64,000 bases of DNA from Sphingopyxis sp. LC81 (GCF_000756375.1 NZ_JNFD01000021.1:124001-188000), one strand, 5' to 3'. Positions 34,774-43,527 are shown, counted from the stretch's first letter. Notes: generated from the letters alone by a model not told the origin. Numbers and translations are program-made.

Positions 34774-37247
34774 GCCAGTTCCTCCTGCGGAATGAAGCGC
34801 GCCATCGGCGCATGATGTTCGGCCTCGGCGCCTTCGGCGCGCTGCGCCCAGGGGTCGTCCTGCGAAAAGCTTTGCGAAACGAGGAAGCGCGCGCGCAGCG
34901 CCTCGCGGCCCGCGGCGTCGTCGACGATCCGCGCCTTCACATAGTCGACCCCGACGCGCTCGATCCACGGCGCGGTGCGCTCGAGATAGCGGGCTTCTTC
35001 GCGGTAGAGCTGGATGAAGGCGGCGCAATGATCCATCGCCTCCTGCTCGGTCGCGACCTTGCAGAGGAGGTCAGTGGCGCGCACGTGAATGCCGCCATTG
35101 CCGCCGACGTGCAGCTCGTAACCGCTGTCGACGCAGACGATGCCGAAATCCTTGATCGTCGCCTCGGCGCAGTTGCGCGGGCAGCCGGACACCGCGATCT
35201 TGAACTTGTGGGGCATCCAGCTGCCCCAACTCATCCGCTCGATCTTGACGCCGAGCCCGGTCGAATCCTGCGTGCCGAAGCGGCACCACTCGGACCCGAC
35301 GCAGGTCTTCACGGTGCGCAGCGACTTGCCATAAGCATGGCCCGACACCATCCCGGCGGCATTGAGGTCGGCCCAGACCGCGGGAAGATCTTCTTTCTTG
35401 ATCCCGAAGATGTCGAGCCGCTGGCCGCCGGTGACCTTGACCATCGGCGCATTGAACTTCTCGACCACATCGGCGATCGCGCGCAGCTCGGTGGGGTTGG
35501 TGAGCCCGCCCCACATGCGCGGCACGACCGAGTAAGTGCCGTCCTTCTGGATATTGGCGTGCATGCGTTCGTTGACGAAGCGGCTCTGCTGGTCGTCGAC
35601 ATATTCGCCGGGAAGCGCGCAGAGCAGATAATAGTTGAGCGCGGGGCGGCACGAGGAGCAACCGTCGGGGGTCGTCCAGTGGAGCTTCTGCATCACCTCG
35701 GGGATCGATCGCATCGCTTGCGCGACGATCTCGCGGCGGACGTCGTCATGGCCGAAGCTCGTGCATTTGCACATCGTCTTGGGGCCCGCCTGGACATCGT
35801 CGCCGAGCGTTAGCGCGAGCAGATTTTCGACGAGACCGGTGCACGACCCGCAACTCGCCGACGCCTTGCAGGTGCCGCGCACCGCATCGAGGCTGTGCGC
35901 CCCCTTGGCGATGCACGAGACGACCTGACCCTTGGTGACGCCGTTGCAGCCGCAGATCTCGGCATCGTCCGAGAGCGCTGCAACGGCCGCCTTAGGGTCC
36001 GCCGCGCCCCCTCCCGAGGCGAAGGACTGGCCGAAGATGAGGAGGTCGCGGAGATCGGAGACATCCTCCTGTTTCTTGAGCAGGTCGAAATACCAGCTGC
36101 CGTCGGCGGTATCGCCATACAGCACCGCGCCGACGATCCGGTCGTCCTTGACGATGACGCGCTTGTACACGCCGCGGCTGGCGTCGCGCAGCACGATGTC
36201 CTCGCACCCGTCGCCGCCCGAGAAATCGCCCGCCGAAAAGACGTCGATGCCAGAGACCTTGAGCTTGGTCGAGGTGACCGAGCCGCGGTAGCCGGTGGGC
36301 TGCTCGACGAGCCCGTCGGCGAGGCTGCGGCACATGTCCCACAGCGGCGCGACAAGGCCGTAGACCTGTCCGTCATGCTCGACGCATTCGCCGACCGCGA
36401 GGACATGCGGGTCGCTGGTGACCATATGGTCGTCGACCTGGATGCCTCGCCCGACCGCGAGCCCCGCGTCGCGCGCGAGCGCTACCGACGGGCGGATGCC
36501 GACCGCCATCACGACGAGGCTGGCGGGGATCAGTGTCCCGTCCTTGAGCTTCACCCCTTCGACCTTGCCGTCGCCGACGATCTCGGCGGTGTCGGCGCCG
36601 GTCAGGATCGTCTGCCCTCGGCCTTCGAGCGCCTGTTTGAGCAGCCAGCCCGCCGCTTCGTCGAGCTGGCGCTCCATCAAGGTCGGCATCAGGTGGATGA
36701 CGGTGACCTTCATCCCGCGGAGCGAAAGCCCGTGCGCCGCCTCGAGCCCGAGCAGCCCGCCGCCGATGACGACCGCATCGCCGCCGGCATCGGCCGCCGC
36801 GAGCATCGTGTCGACATCGTCCATGTCGCGAAACGCGATCACCCCAGGCAGATCCTTGCCCGGCACCGGGATGATGAAGGGATCGGAGCCGGTTGCGATC
36901 AGCAGCCGGTCATAGCTTTCGGTCGCGCCGCCGCGCGTCGTCACCGTCCTGGCCGCGCGGTCGATCGCGACCACCGGATCGCCGGCGACCAGCGCGATGC
37001 CGTTCGCCGCATACCAGTCGGCGTCGTTGATGACGATGTCGTCGAAGCTCTTCTCACCCGCGAGGACGGGGGAAAGCATGATGCGGTTGTAATTGACCCG
37101 CGGCTCGGCGCCGAAGATCGTCACGCGGTAGCGCGCCGGATCGCGCGCGAGCAATTCCTCGACCGCGCGGCATCCGGCCATGCCGTTGCCGATAACGACC
37201 AGATGGTCGCGCGTGTCGGCGTCGGTCTTGATGGGGCGGTGTTCCAT
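34770..37247 (-). CDS. nirB: Nitrite reductase (NADH) large subunit
   Basis: Reduces nitrite to ammonium with NADH. 825 residues. An N-terminal FAD/NAD oxidoreductase part (VIGNGMAGCRAVEELL; later AVVIGGGLLGLEAAHGL) is followed by BFD-like [2Fe-2S] cysteines (CGCNGVTKGQVVSC, CKASASCGSC). The siroheme/4Fe-4S module has TCVGSEWCRFG and SGCPRNCAEA. The first base of its ATG is shared with the TAA stop of the preceding outer-membrane protein gene (TAATG), indicating tight coupling. Confidence 0.97.
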   Translation of the reverse strand: MEHRPIKTDADTRDHLVVIGNGMAGCRAVEELLARDPARYRVTIFGAEPRVNYNRIMLSPVLAGEKSFDDIVINDADWYAANGIALVAGDPVVAIDRAARTVTTRGGATESYDRLLIATGSDPFIIPVPGKDLPGVIAFRDMDDVDTMLAAADAGGDAVVIGGGLLGLEAAHGLSLRGMKVTVIHLMPTLMERQLDEAAGWLLKQALEGRGQTILTGADTAEIVGDGKVEGVKLKDGTLIPASLVVMAVGIRPSVALARDAGLAVGRGIQVDDHMVTSDPHVLAVGECVEHDGQVYGLVAPLWDMCRSLADGLVEQPTGYRGSVTSTKLKVSGIDVFSAGDFSGGDGCEDIVLRDASRGVYKRVIVKDDRIVGAVLYGDTADGSWYFDLLKKQEDVSDLRDLLIFGQSFASGGGAADPKAAVAALSDDAEICGCNGVTKGQVVSCIAKGAHSLDAVRGTCKASASCGSCTGLVENLLALTLGDDVQAGPKTMCKCTSFGHDDVRREIVAQAMRSIPEVMQKLHWTTPDGCSSCRPALNYYLLCALPGEYVDDQQSRFVNERMHANIQKDGTYSVVPRMWGGLTNPTELRAIADVVEKFNAPMVKVTGGQRLDIFGIKKEDLPAVWADLNAAGMVSGHAYGKSLRTVKTCVGSEWCRFGTQDSTGLGVKIERMSWGSWMPHKFKIAVSGCPRNCAEATIKDFGIVCVDSGYELHVGGNGGIHVRATDLLCKVATEQEAMDHCAAFIQLYREEARYLERTAPWIERVGVDYVKARIVDDAAGREALRARFLVSQSFSQDDPWAQRAEGAEAEHHAPMARFIPQEELA

Positions 37248-38449
37248 TAAATCGTCCAGTCCAGTTGCAGCCAGAATTTGTCGGTATCGGTGGCGAAAGT
37301 GTCGGCGTTGTAATGCGCGTAGCGGGCGGCGGCGGTGACCTTGCCGAGTTTCGCGCTCGCGAGGAGGTTGATCTCGTTGCCGTAGAGGCGGCTCGCCCGG
37401 TCGCTGCGATAGTCGTGGTACACGGCTTGCAAGGTGACGGCCTTGAGCGGCCCGACCGCCTTCCAGCCCCAGCCGGCGCTCGCATAAAGGTCGCGGACCC
37501 CGTCGGGCGGGGTGGTGAGGAATTTGTCGGCCCAGCCCTGGAATTTGAAACCCGTCGCGAGCGGGGTCTGGAAACTGGTGAGCGCGGTTCCGTTGTCGGC
37601 GCCGAGTATTTCATACCCGACGCCGACCCGGGGACCTCCGAAATCGATCGCGACATCGGCCAGATAATAGTCCGCCGCATAATTGTTCGGATTGCGGTGC
37701 CAGTCCGACTGGCGCGCGTAGCTGAGTTGATATGCGAGCTTCGCCTTGCCGAGCGGCTGCGTCCCGTCGAGCCGCCCGCCATAACTCTGGTTCGACAGGC
37801 GATAGCCCTGCATCGCCGCCTCGTCCTGATCGACCAGATAGGCGAAGGTCGAAAGCTTGCCGACCGGCGTCGCTACGCTGAGGTTGCCGAAGACATTGTC
37901 GCCGGAGACCGCCTGCTGCCGCGCGCCGGTGCCGTCGATGCCCCAGATGGTGCGCACGCTCCATGCATAGGCGAGATCGGCCTTCACGCCCTTTACCGGT
38001 GTGATCTCTGCACGCACCGCGTCGAAGCTCTGGCCGTTCTGGCGAAAGCCGACGCTGCCGACGAAACGCTCGTCGTCGAAGCCGAGCCGCTGTCGCCCTG
38101 CCGTGAGTGCGACGGCGGCCGACGTATATCGCAGTTGCGCGCGGGTGAGGGCGATATTGCCGGGATCGCCGACCAGCGGGCGCGTGGCCGCGCCGTGGAG
38201 GCCATCGAAATAATCGTCGATGATCGCGAGATTGCCTTGCCCCTCGACCAGCGCCGACCAGTTGCCCGCCTTGGCCTCGACCCCGGCGCGGACGCGGAGC
38301 GTCAGCGCCTCGGCATCGGCGGGGAGGCCGTCCTGGTCGACGCTCTCATAGCGCAGCCGCGCTTCGCCTAGGGGTTTCAGGACGATCTCTTCGGCGTGGG
38401 CCGCGCCGGCCGGCGCAACTGCGAAAAGAAGGACGAACGCAGCTTTCAT
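37247..38449 (-). CDS. Alginate-export-type outer-membrane beta-barrel protein
   Basis: 400 residues with a signal peptide (AAFVLLFAVAPAGAAHA). Alternating short hydrophobic strands and a terminal WLQLDWTI (aromatic/hydrophobic last strand) indicate a beta barrel. The LGEARLRYESVDQDGLPADAEALTLRVRAG opening and VALTAGRQRLGFDDERFVG stretch fit the Alginate_exp porin family. Position between the nitrate transporter and nirB suggests an outer-membrane channel for nitrate or nitrite rather than alginate, which is inference. It starts 3 bp after the transporter stop. Confidence 0.82.
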   Translation of the reverse strand: MKAAFVLLFAVAPAGAAHAEEIVLKPLGEARLRYESVDQDGLPADAEALTLRVRAGVEAKAGNWSALVEGQGNLAIIDDYFDGLHGAATRPLVGDPGNIALTRAQLRYTSAAVALTAGRQRLGFDDERFVGSVGFRQNGQSFDAVRAEITPVKGVKADLAYAWSVRTIWGIDGTGARQQAVSGDNVFGNLSVATPVGKLSTFAYLVDQDEAAMQGYRLSNQSYGGRLDGTQPLGKAKLAYQLSYARQSDWHRNPNNYAADYYLADVAIDFGGPRVGVGYEILGADNGTALTSFQTPLATGFKFQGWADKFLTTPPDGVRDLYASAGWGWKAVGPLKAVTLQAVYHDYRSDRASRLYGNEINLLASAKLGKVTAAARYAHYNADTFATDTDKFWLQLDWTI

Positions 38450-38452
38450 GGG

Positions 38453-39688
38453 TCAGATCCTCACCCCCTGGGCCGCGCCCCAGGTTCGGCGCCACTGGCC
38501 CTTGACGAACATCAGTGCGACGAGGGCGAGCACCGCGAGTCCGGCGAAGATGTAAAAGCCCGGCGCGAAGCTGCCCGTCCACTGCCTGGCGAAACCGAGC
38601 GACGAGGCGAGGTAGAAACCGCCGACGCCGCCCGCCATACCGACAAGGCCGGTCATCACGCCGATTTCGGCCGAAAAGCGCTGCGGTACAAGCTGGAATA
38701 CCGAGCCATTGCCAGTGCCGAGCGCGAGCATCGCGATCACGAAGAGGCCGAGCGCGGCGGGCAGGGGGCCCGCCTGCGGCACCCCGGCGATCGCCAGCGC
38801 CGCGACGACGAACACCATCATCAGCGCTTTCACCCCGCCGATCCGGTCGGCGAGCGCGCCGCCCATCGGCCGCACCAGCGATCCGGCGAAAACGCAGCCC
38901 GCGGTGCAATAGCCCGCCATCACCGGCGTCAGGTGGAACTGGTCGGTGAAGTAGATCGGTAAGGACGCCGCGAGCCCGACGAAACCGCCGAAGGTCACCG
39001 CGTAAAAGGCCATCAGCCACCATGCGTCGGCGGTCTTGAGCGGTTCGAAATAGTCGATCAGCTTCTTGGGTGCGGGCGCGTTCGGCGCGTCCTTCGCCAT
39101 CGCGAGATAGACGAAGAAGACGATGGTCAGCGGGATGCATGCGAGGCCGAGCACGGCGTTCCAGCCGAACAGCTTGGCAAGGCCGGGGGCGAAGAGCGCG
39201 GCGAGCACAACGCCCGAATTGCCCATGCCGGCGAGCCCCATCGCCTTGCCCTGATGCTCGGGCGGATACCAGCGGCTCGCGAGCGGCAATGCGATCGCGA
39301 AGCTCGCGCCCGCGAAGCCAAGGACGATGCCCAGCGCGAGCGTTCCGGTGAAGCTAGAAACCCCCATGGCCCATGCAGAGAACAGCCCGGCGATGACGAT
39401 GAGCTGGCTGATCGCACCCGACCGCTTCGGGCCGATGCGGTCGACGAGCAGCCCGTTGACGACACGGAGCAGCGCGCCAGCCAGCGTCGGCACCGCGACC
39501 ATCAGCCCCTTTTGCGCCGGGGTGAGCCCGAGGTCTTCGGAAATCGCGGGGGCGAGCGGCCCGAGGATGACCCACACCATGAAGGCGAGGTCGAAATAGA
39601 GAAAGGCCGCGACCAATGTCGGCCAGTGGCCGCTGGCCCAGAAACTCGATTTTGTCCCGGCGCCGGCGCCGTTCGTCATGTCCGTCAT
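38453..39688 (-). CDS. NarK/NasA-type MFS nitrate/nitrite transporter
   Basis: 411 residues with about twelve membrane helices. Nitrate-porter landmarks: FMVWVILGPLAPAI in helix 1, GFAGASFAIALPLASRWYPPEHQGKAMGLAGMGNSG around helices 4-5 and the second signature GTGNGSVFQLVPQRF. Start ATG at 39688 with GGGGAC upstream; an ATG at 39679 is also possible. First gene after the regulatory leader, so expression of the whole nas operon depends on readthrough of the terminator ahead of it. Confidence 0.92.
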   Translation of the reverse strand: MTDMTNGAGAGTKSSFWASGHWPTLVAAFLYFDLAFMVWVILGPLAPAISEDLGLTPAQKGLMVAVPTLAGALLRVVNGLLVDRIGPKRSGAISQLIVIAGLFSAWAMGVSSFTGTLALGIVLGFAGASFAIALPLASRWYPPEHQGKAMGLAGMGNSGVVLAALFAPGLAKLFGWNAVLGLACIPLTIVFFVYLAMAKDAPNAPAPKKLIDYFEPLKTADAWWLMAFYAVTFGGFVGLAASLPIYFTDQFHLTPVMAGYCTAGCVFAGSLVRPMGGALADRIGGVKALMMVFVVAALAIAGVPQAGPLPAALGLFVIAMLALGTGNGSVFQLVPQRFSAEIGVMTGLVGMAGGVGGFYLASSLGFARQWTGSFAPGFYIFAGLAVLALVALMFVKGQWRRTWGAAQGVRI

Positions 39689-39715
39689 CGTCCGTCCCCT
39701 TGTGCGACGGGCAAT

Positions 39716-39738
39716 AAAAAAGCCGCCAGGACGGCGGC
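39716..39738 (-). terminator. Intrinsic terminator in the nas leader
   Basis: On the minus strand GCCGCC-GUCCU-GGCGGC is followed by six U residues, a strong rho-independent terminator 28 bp before the transporter ATG. An alternative longer stem (39761-39721, arms AGCCGUCAGGA and UCCUGGCGGCU with one G-U pair) uses the same 3' side; its 5' arm overlaps the short AAUGAA hairpin, giving a possible terminator/antiterminator switch. Confidence 0.82.
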
Positions 39739-39811
39739 CACGCGGGCGCATCCTGACGGCTTCATTGCCTGTTGGAGTGCGGGGAAAAGGCTCCCCGCCT
39801 GCCGCGCGGAC

Positions 39812-39831
39812 CGGCCCCGTCGTTGGAGCCG
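39812..39831 (-). ncRNA. ANTAR-type hexaloop hairpin (P1) in the nas leader
   Basis: RNA CGGCUCC-AACGAC-GGGGCCG: a 7-bp stem with one U-G pair and a six-base loop with A1 and G4. This matches the described NasR/EutV-type binding hairpin. The partner hairpin is probably GGC-AAUGAA-GCC at 39758-39769, which has a stem of only three pairs. Confidence 0.65.
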
Positions 39832-39948
39832 TAGCCGCTTTATCCTGCCCCGGCAGCGTCGCCGAGTGCGTTTAAACTGCCTGATTCGCAGATGGCGCGC
39901 AACCCGCTATTTCGCAGGTGCAGCATAAATTCGAATGCAGGAATAAAC

Positions 39949-41160
39949 CTAGCTAAAATCAGCTAGATAGCCTTGAATGTCGTCGGGATCGAAGGCGCGA
40001 CCGTCGAAAAATCGGTCGCTGCCGAGGACAAGGCGGCCCTGTGTCGACCCGGCGCCGAGGGGCTCGCCGATACCGCCTTCGAGCTTCGAACTGGCGCCGG
40101 GAAGGGGCGCGCCCGACCCGGCCAGTGCGGCGCGATAAACGTCCGGACGGAACACCGCGGCGGCCGTCGCGGCATCGGCGGCCGAATAGTCGGCCCGGTC
40201 CCATCGAAGCATCTGCGAATAAAGCCATGCGGCTTGGCTCCGCCACGGGAAATTCGCGGCTTCGCGATACTGGAACATGAAGTCGGGATAGTGGATCGGT
40301 TCGCTGCCGGGGACGAGGCGGATGCGGTCGGTGATCGCGCGCAGCACGGCGTCGCGCGAGGCGCCCAGATATTCGGGCCGCGCCAATATGTCCGCGCTTT
40401 CTTCGGCGGTGCCGGGTTCGACGAAATGGGCGGCGGCGGCGTGAAGCGCGCGGAGCAGCGCCTCGACCGCATCGCGCCGCTCATCGATGACGGCCTCGCG
40501 CATTGCGAGAACCTTTTCGACGCCGCGGCGCCAGATCTGCGCGGTGGCGAGAGCGATATGGCCGACGCCGCGCTCGACCGCGATCGAGTTCCACGGCTCG
40601 CCAACGCATATGCCGTCGACTTCGCCCGCTGCGAGCGCATCGGCGGCGAAGGGCGGGCTGGTCACGACGATCTCGACGTCGGCGTCGGGGCGGATGCCCA
40701 CCCCCGCGAGCCAGTAGCGCAGCATGTAATTGTGGCTGGAGTAACGGTGGACCACGCCAAAGCGCAGCGGTTTGCCTGCCGCCTTGCGTGCCGCCGCGAC
40801 GTCCCGGAGCGCGGCGCCAATGACTGCCGGATCGCCGAGCGCATCGCCCAACCCGACGTCGCGCGCCAGCGCGACCGAAAAGGTCACGGCATTGCCGTTG
40901 AGCCCGAGCACGAAGGGCACTGCCATGGGCACTGCGGGCCGGTCGCGGCCGAGTGCGGTCGCGATCGCAAGCGGCGCGATCATGTGCGCCGCGTCGGTGT
41001 GGCCATAGAGCAGCCGGTCGCGCACCGTCGCCCAGGTCATGTCGCGGACCAGCTCGATCGCAACACCCTCGCGCGCGGCGAAACCCAGTTCGTGCGCGAG
41101 GAGCGGCAGCGCGGCGTCGACCAGCGGCAGGAATCCGATGCGGAATGTTTCGACGCTCAT
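39949..41160 (-). CDS. nasS: Nitrate-binding regulator NasS (NrtA/CmpA-like)
   Basis: 403 residues of the periplasmic nitrate-binding-protein family (FRIGFLPLVDAALPLLAHELGF, GVAIELVRDMTWATVRDRLLYGHTDAAHM, DGICVGEPWN), but with no signal peptide: it begins directly with MSVETFRIG. The lack of an export signal is the hallmark of NasS, a cytoplasmic nitrate/nitrite sensor that sequesters NasT until ligand binds. The start overlaps the nasT stop by 4 bp. Confidence 0.92.
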   Translation of the reverse strand: MSVETFRIGFLPLVDAALPLLAHELGFAAREGVAIELVRDMTWATVRDRLLYGHTDAAHMIAPLAIATALGRDRPAVPMAVPFVLGLNGNAVTFSVALARDVGLGDALGDPAVIGAALRDVAAARKAAGKPLRFGVVHRYSSHNYMLRYWLAGVGIRPDADVEIVVTSPPFAADALAAGEVDGICVGEPWNSIAVERGVGHIALATAQIWRRGVEKVLAMREAVIDERRDAVEALLRALHAAAAHFVEPGTAEESADILARPEYLGASRDAVLRAITDRIRLVPGSEPIHYPDFMFQYREAANFPWRSQAAWLYSQMLRWDRADYSAADAATAAAVFRPDVYRAALAGSGAPLPGASSKLEGGIGEPLGAGSTQGRLVLGSDRFFDGRAFDPDDIQGYLADFS

Positions 41161-41738
41161 TCCATGTCTCCCAGGAGCGCGTCGCTCGTGACGATCGCTT
41201 CGGCGATCTCGGCGATCCGGCGGTTGGTGCGCATCGCCTGACCGCGCAGCAGCGCGTAGGCGGCGGGCTCGTCGATGGTGCGGCGTTTCATCAGGATCGC
41301 TTTTGCGCGATCGATCACCGTGCGCTCGGCCAGCGCATTTTTGGCTTCGTCGAGTTCGCGCTGGAGCCGCGAAAAGGCCTGGAACCGCCGCACGGCGAGA
41401 TCGATGACGGGTTTGATCCGCTGTTTCGACAGGCCGTCGACGACATAGGCCGACACCCCCGCGTCGATCGCGGCGCCGGTCGCCTCGGTATCGCTCTGGT
41501 CGACGAACATCGCGATCGGCCGGGCGAGCGCGCGCGACATGGCGAAGAAATCCTCGAGCAGGTCGCGGCTGGGATTTTCCAGATTGACCAATATGACTTC
41601 GGGTTTCGCCGCTTCGATTTGCGCGACCAGCGCGCCCGCCGGATCGATCAGCACCAGATCGTCGAGCCCCGCCTCGCGCAGACCATCGGAGATGATCGCC
41701 GCGCGCGTCGTGCTGGTGTCGATGATCGCGATCCGCAT
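41157..41738 (-). CDS. nasT: ANTAR-domain antitermination regulator NasT
   Basis: 193 residues: an N-terminal receiver-like domain (about 1-120) and a C-terminal ANTAR RNA-binding domain (about 125-185; ALAERTVIDRAKAILMKRR, then AYALLRGQAMRTNRRIAEIA). The usual phospho-acceptor position reads ILVNLENPSRD with Asn where Asp is expected, so it is probably a pseudo-receiver controlled by NasS rather than phosphorylation. It heads the nasTS pair; its promoter must lie in the 190 bp before the island junction. Confidence 0.92.
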   Translation of the reverse strand: MRIAIIDTSTTRAAIISDGLREAGLDDLVLIDPAGALVAQIEAAKPEVILVNLENPSRDLLEDFFAMSRALARPIAMFVDQSDTEATGAAIDAGVSAYVVDGLSKQRIKPVIDLAVRRFQAFSRLQRELDEAKNALAERTVIDRAKAILMKRRTIDEPAAYALLRGQAMRTNRRIAEIAEAIVTSDALLGDME

Positions 41739-41930
41739 CTCGGCGCCTTTACGGTGTGGCGTTCGAAACCGCTAGTGGGATCGTGTTTCGAGCATCCAAG
41801 CGAACATATCTTGCCCGGATTTTGATATTTTCAACCACAATTGGATCAACGGCTGCCTGGCTCTGTTGACCACGCGAAAAGCGGAGGTTCCACCGAGGAT
41901 CGTGCCGATTTGACTGGAATTCTGTTCGGG

Positions 41931-41954
41931 TGGCGGAGCGGGAGAGATTCGAAC
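41931..41954 (-). repeat. tRNA-Ser 3'-end fragment (left attachment-site remnant)
   Basis: TGGCGGAGCGGGAG followed by A (G in the gene) and GATTCGAAC: 23 of 24 bases match the 3' end of tRNA-Ser(GGA) at 56481-56504, covering CCA, discriminator, acceptor 3' strand and the T-arm up to the loop. Sequence identity is lost right after the T-loop, as expected for an att core. Confidence 0.75.
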
Positions 41955-42013
41955 TCAAGCAATAAGGATATTCAACGCCTTCGCGGCCGCATCGGCCGGC
42001 AAAATACCATGGA

Positions 42014-42094
42014 ATGTACCATTTCCTTGTCGGTGACGAAGCTGGGCAGATAACCGGCGCCAACCTCGTTGCCGATGCCGGTATGACTTTATAA
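42014..42094 (+). pseudogene. C-terminal fragment of a short-chain dehydrogenase/reductase
   Basis: Reads FLVGDEAGQITGANLVADAG, then MTL and a stop, the typical end of an SDR protein (FLxSDEAxxITGxxLxVDGG). No SDR sequence continues upstream; similarity stops about 60 bp from the tRNA fragment, so the N-terminal part was lost. The region from 41739 to 42318 otherwise holds only the nasT upstream DNA, the att remnant and the leader of the VOC gene. Confidence 0.6.
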
Positions 42095-42318
42095 TAAGTT
42101 GTCGATCCCACGTTCGCTCTTACCCGTTTCCGACCCGAAAGTAGACCGACCGCAATCGGCCATTCGGGCCGCGCCCGTGCCTCACGACGTCAATCCATTA
42201 CACCGTGCGTTATACGCACATCTCCTCCTTGCTCGATGCACGGAACCAAGGTGCCTCGCTCCTAATTTAACTTCAAAGCTTTGACCTTGATCGCTGGCAA
42301 GAGACTCCGGAGAGCGCA

Positions 42319-42684
42319 ATGAAACTCGAGAAGATGTACCCCTCGTTGCTCACGGCCGACCTCGCGGCTGCCGAGCACTGGTATTCGAAGCTTTTCGGCC
42401 GCGGACCGGATTACAGGCCCATGGCCACCTTATTGCATTGGGAACTCTCCGGCCAGGGCGGGCTCATGCTTGCCAGTAGCGAAGAGATTGCGAGCCGAGG
42501 CTCAATCTTCCTGTATGTTGCTGATCTCGGGGTGGAGCGCACCCGGCTCGAAAAGGGCGGGATCCTGATCGGCAGCGATATTTCGGGCGATTATTCGACA
42601 CTGGCGCAGGTCCGCGATCCAGATGGTAATCTCATCACGCTGGCCTCGCCACCGTCGGCGCCGTTCCCCCGGCCTAAGGTGTGA
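42319..42684 (+). CDS. VOC-family (glyoxalase-like) protein
   Basis: 121 residues, one vicinal-oxygen-chelate module: YPSLLTADLAAAEHWYSKLFGRGPD, LLHWELSGQGGLMLASS, then FLYVADLGVERTRLEKGG and QVRDPDGNLITLASPP. The final D-P-D-G-N motif and E/H positions fit metal-binding VOC proteins such as fosfomycin/glyoxalase-like enzymes, but the substrate cannot be told. GGAGAG precedes the ATG. It is followed 25 bp later by the DUF899 gene, probably one transcript. Confidence 0.82.
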   Translation: MKLEKMYPSLLTADLAAAEHWYSKLFGRGPDYRPMATLLHWELSGQGGLMLASSEEIASRGSIFLYVADLGVERTRLEKGGILIGSDISGDYSTLAQVRDPDGNLITLASPPSAPFPRPKV

Positions 42685-42709
42685 GTCGCGAACTCAGGAG
42701 GCAGACAAA

Positions 42710-43456
42710 ATGGCACATCTATCCGAAAGCGAGGCAGTCGTACCGAAGGTGACAGATCGGGCGACCTTCGAGGCGGATATCGACGCCGTACGGATCCGGG
42801 AAAAAGCCCATATGCGCGAAGGGGACGAGATAGCCGCCGCGCGGCGCCGTCTTCCGATGGTCGCAGTTGACGCACGCATCCCGATCATCGGTGCGAACGG
42901 ACCTACGACCTTGCTGGACGCGTTCGAGGGACGGCGAATGCTGATCGCCTATTATTATATGTGGTTCACGGGCCGGCCCGCGGCCAGGCAGTGCCAGGGA
43001 TGCAGCTGGTTCACATCGCAGGTGCGTGAATTGAGCTATCTGCATTCGCGCGACGTGACCTATGCGACATTCTGTCAGGGGCCATATGACGACAGTGTGC
43101 GGTACCGCGATTTCATGGGCTGGGATATGCCATGGTACTCGGTCCTCGGCTCGCGCGAAGTATTGCTTGCCGGCCGTGAGGTCGGAAGCATGTATCTCAT
43201 CTGCTATCTGCGGCAGGGTTCCGATGTCTTCGAAACCTACTGGACGACGCGCCGCGGCGTGGAGGCGATGGACAACAGCTACCGGCTGCTCGACCTCACC
43301 GTCTACGGGCGGCAGGAGGAGCAGGAAATCTCACCCCCCGGCTGGCCGCAGGGCTGGGGGGAGAATGAAGAGGTGCACCCGTTCCGGAGCGATGGACGTC
43401 CGATCGCGCAGTGGCAACGCCTGAAGGCGGGCTTTTCGGACGATCTTGGTAACTGA
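42710..43456 (+). CDS. DUF899 (thioredoxin-like) protein
   Basis: 248 residues. DUF899 proteins are thioredoxin-fold, predicted dithiol-disulfide oxidoreductases. Visible: EGRRMLIAYYYMWFTGRPA, the Cys motif RQCQGCSWFTSQ (family usually CPGCS) and a C-terminal GWPQGWGENEEVHPFRSDG. The role is unconfirmed. AGGAGG lies upstream of the ATG at 42710; a longer in-frame start at 42623 would overlap the VOC gene. Confidence 0.82.
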   Translation: MAHLSESEAVVPKVTDRATFEADIDAVRIREKAHMREGDEIAAARRRLPMVAVDARIPIIGANGPTTLLDAFEGRRMLIAYYYMWFTGRPAARQCQGCSWFTSQVRELSYLHSRDVTYATFCQGPYDDSVRYRDFMGWDMPWYSVLGSREVLLAGREVGSMYLICYLRQGSDVFETYWTTRRGVEAMDNSYRLLDLTVYGRQEEQEISPPGWPQGWGENEEVHPFRSDGRPIAQWQRLKAGFSDDLGN

Positions 43457-43527
43457 GCGGACGGAATCTTGGGGTGCGGGCGACCGATCCCGTGGCGCCG
43501 TCGTTGCAACGGGAATGAGCACCGCCG

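Larger units (their letters stand above)
39689..39948 (-). promoter_or_regulatory. NasT-responsive leader of the nitrate operon
   Basis: A 260-bp non-coding gap between nasS and the transporter gene. In the minus-strand RNA it contains, in order, a hairpin with hexaloop AACGAC (39831-39812), a second hairpin with loop GCCUUU (39798-39779), a short GGC-AAUGAA-GCC hairpin (39769-39758) and an intrinsic terminator (39738-39716). The first and third loops carry A at position 1 and G at position 4, the feature described for ANTAR-protein target RNAs. With nasT immediately upstream, an antitermination leader is the natural reading. Confidence 0.75.

Noticed and set aside
31586..34795. 1069-codon plus-strand open frame opposite nasA and cobA
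   Set aside because: Shadow of nasA; the minus strand has the complete Fe-S and molybdopterin motifs.
39779..39798. Hairpin with loop GCCUUU in the nas leader as an ANTAR site
   Set aside because: A good 7-bp stem, but the hexaloop lacks A1 and G4; kept only as an unexplained extra hairpin.
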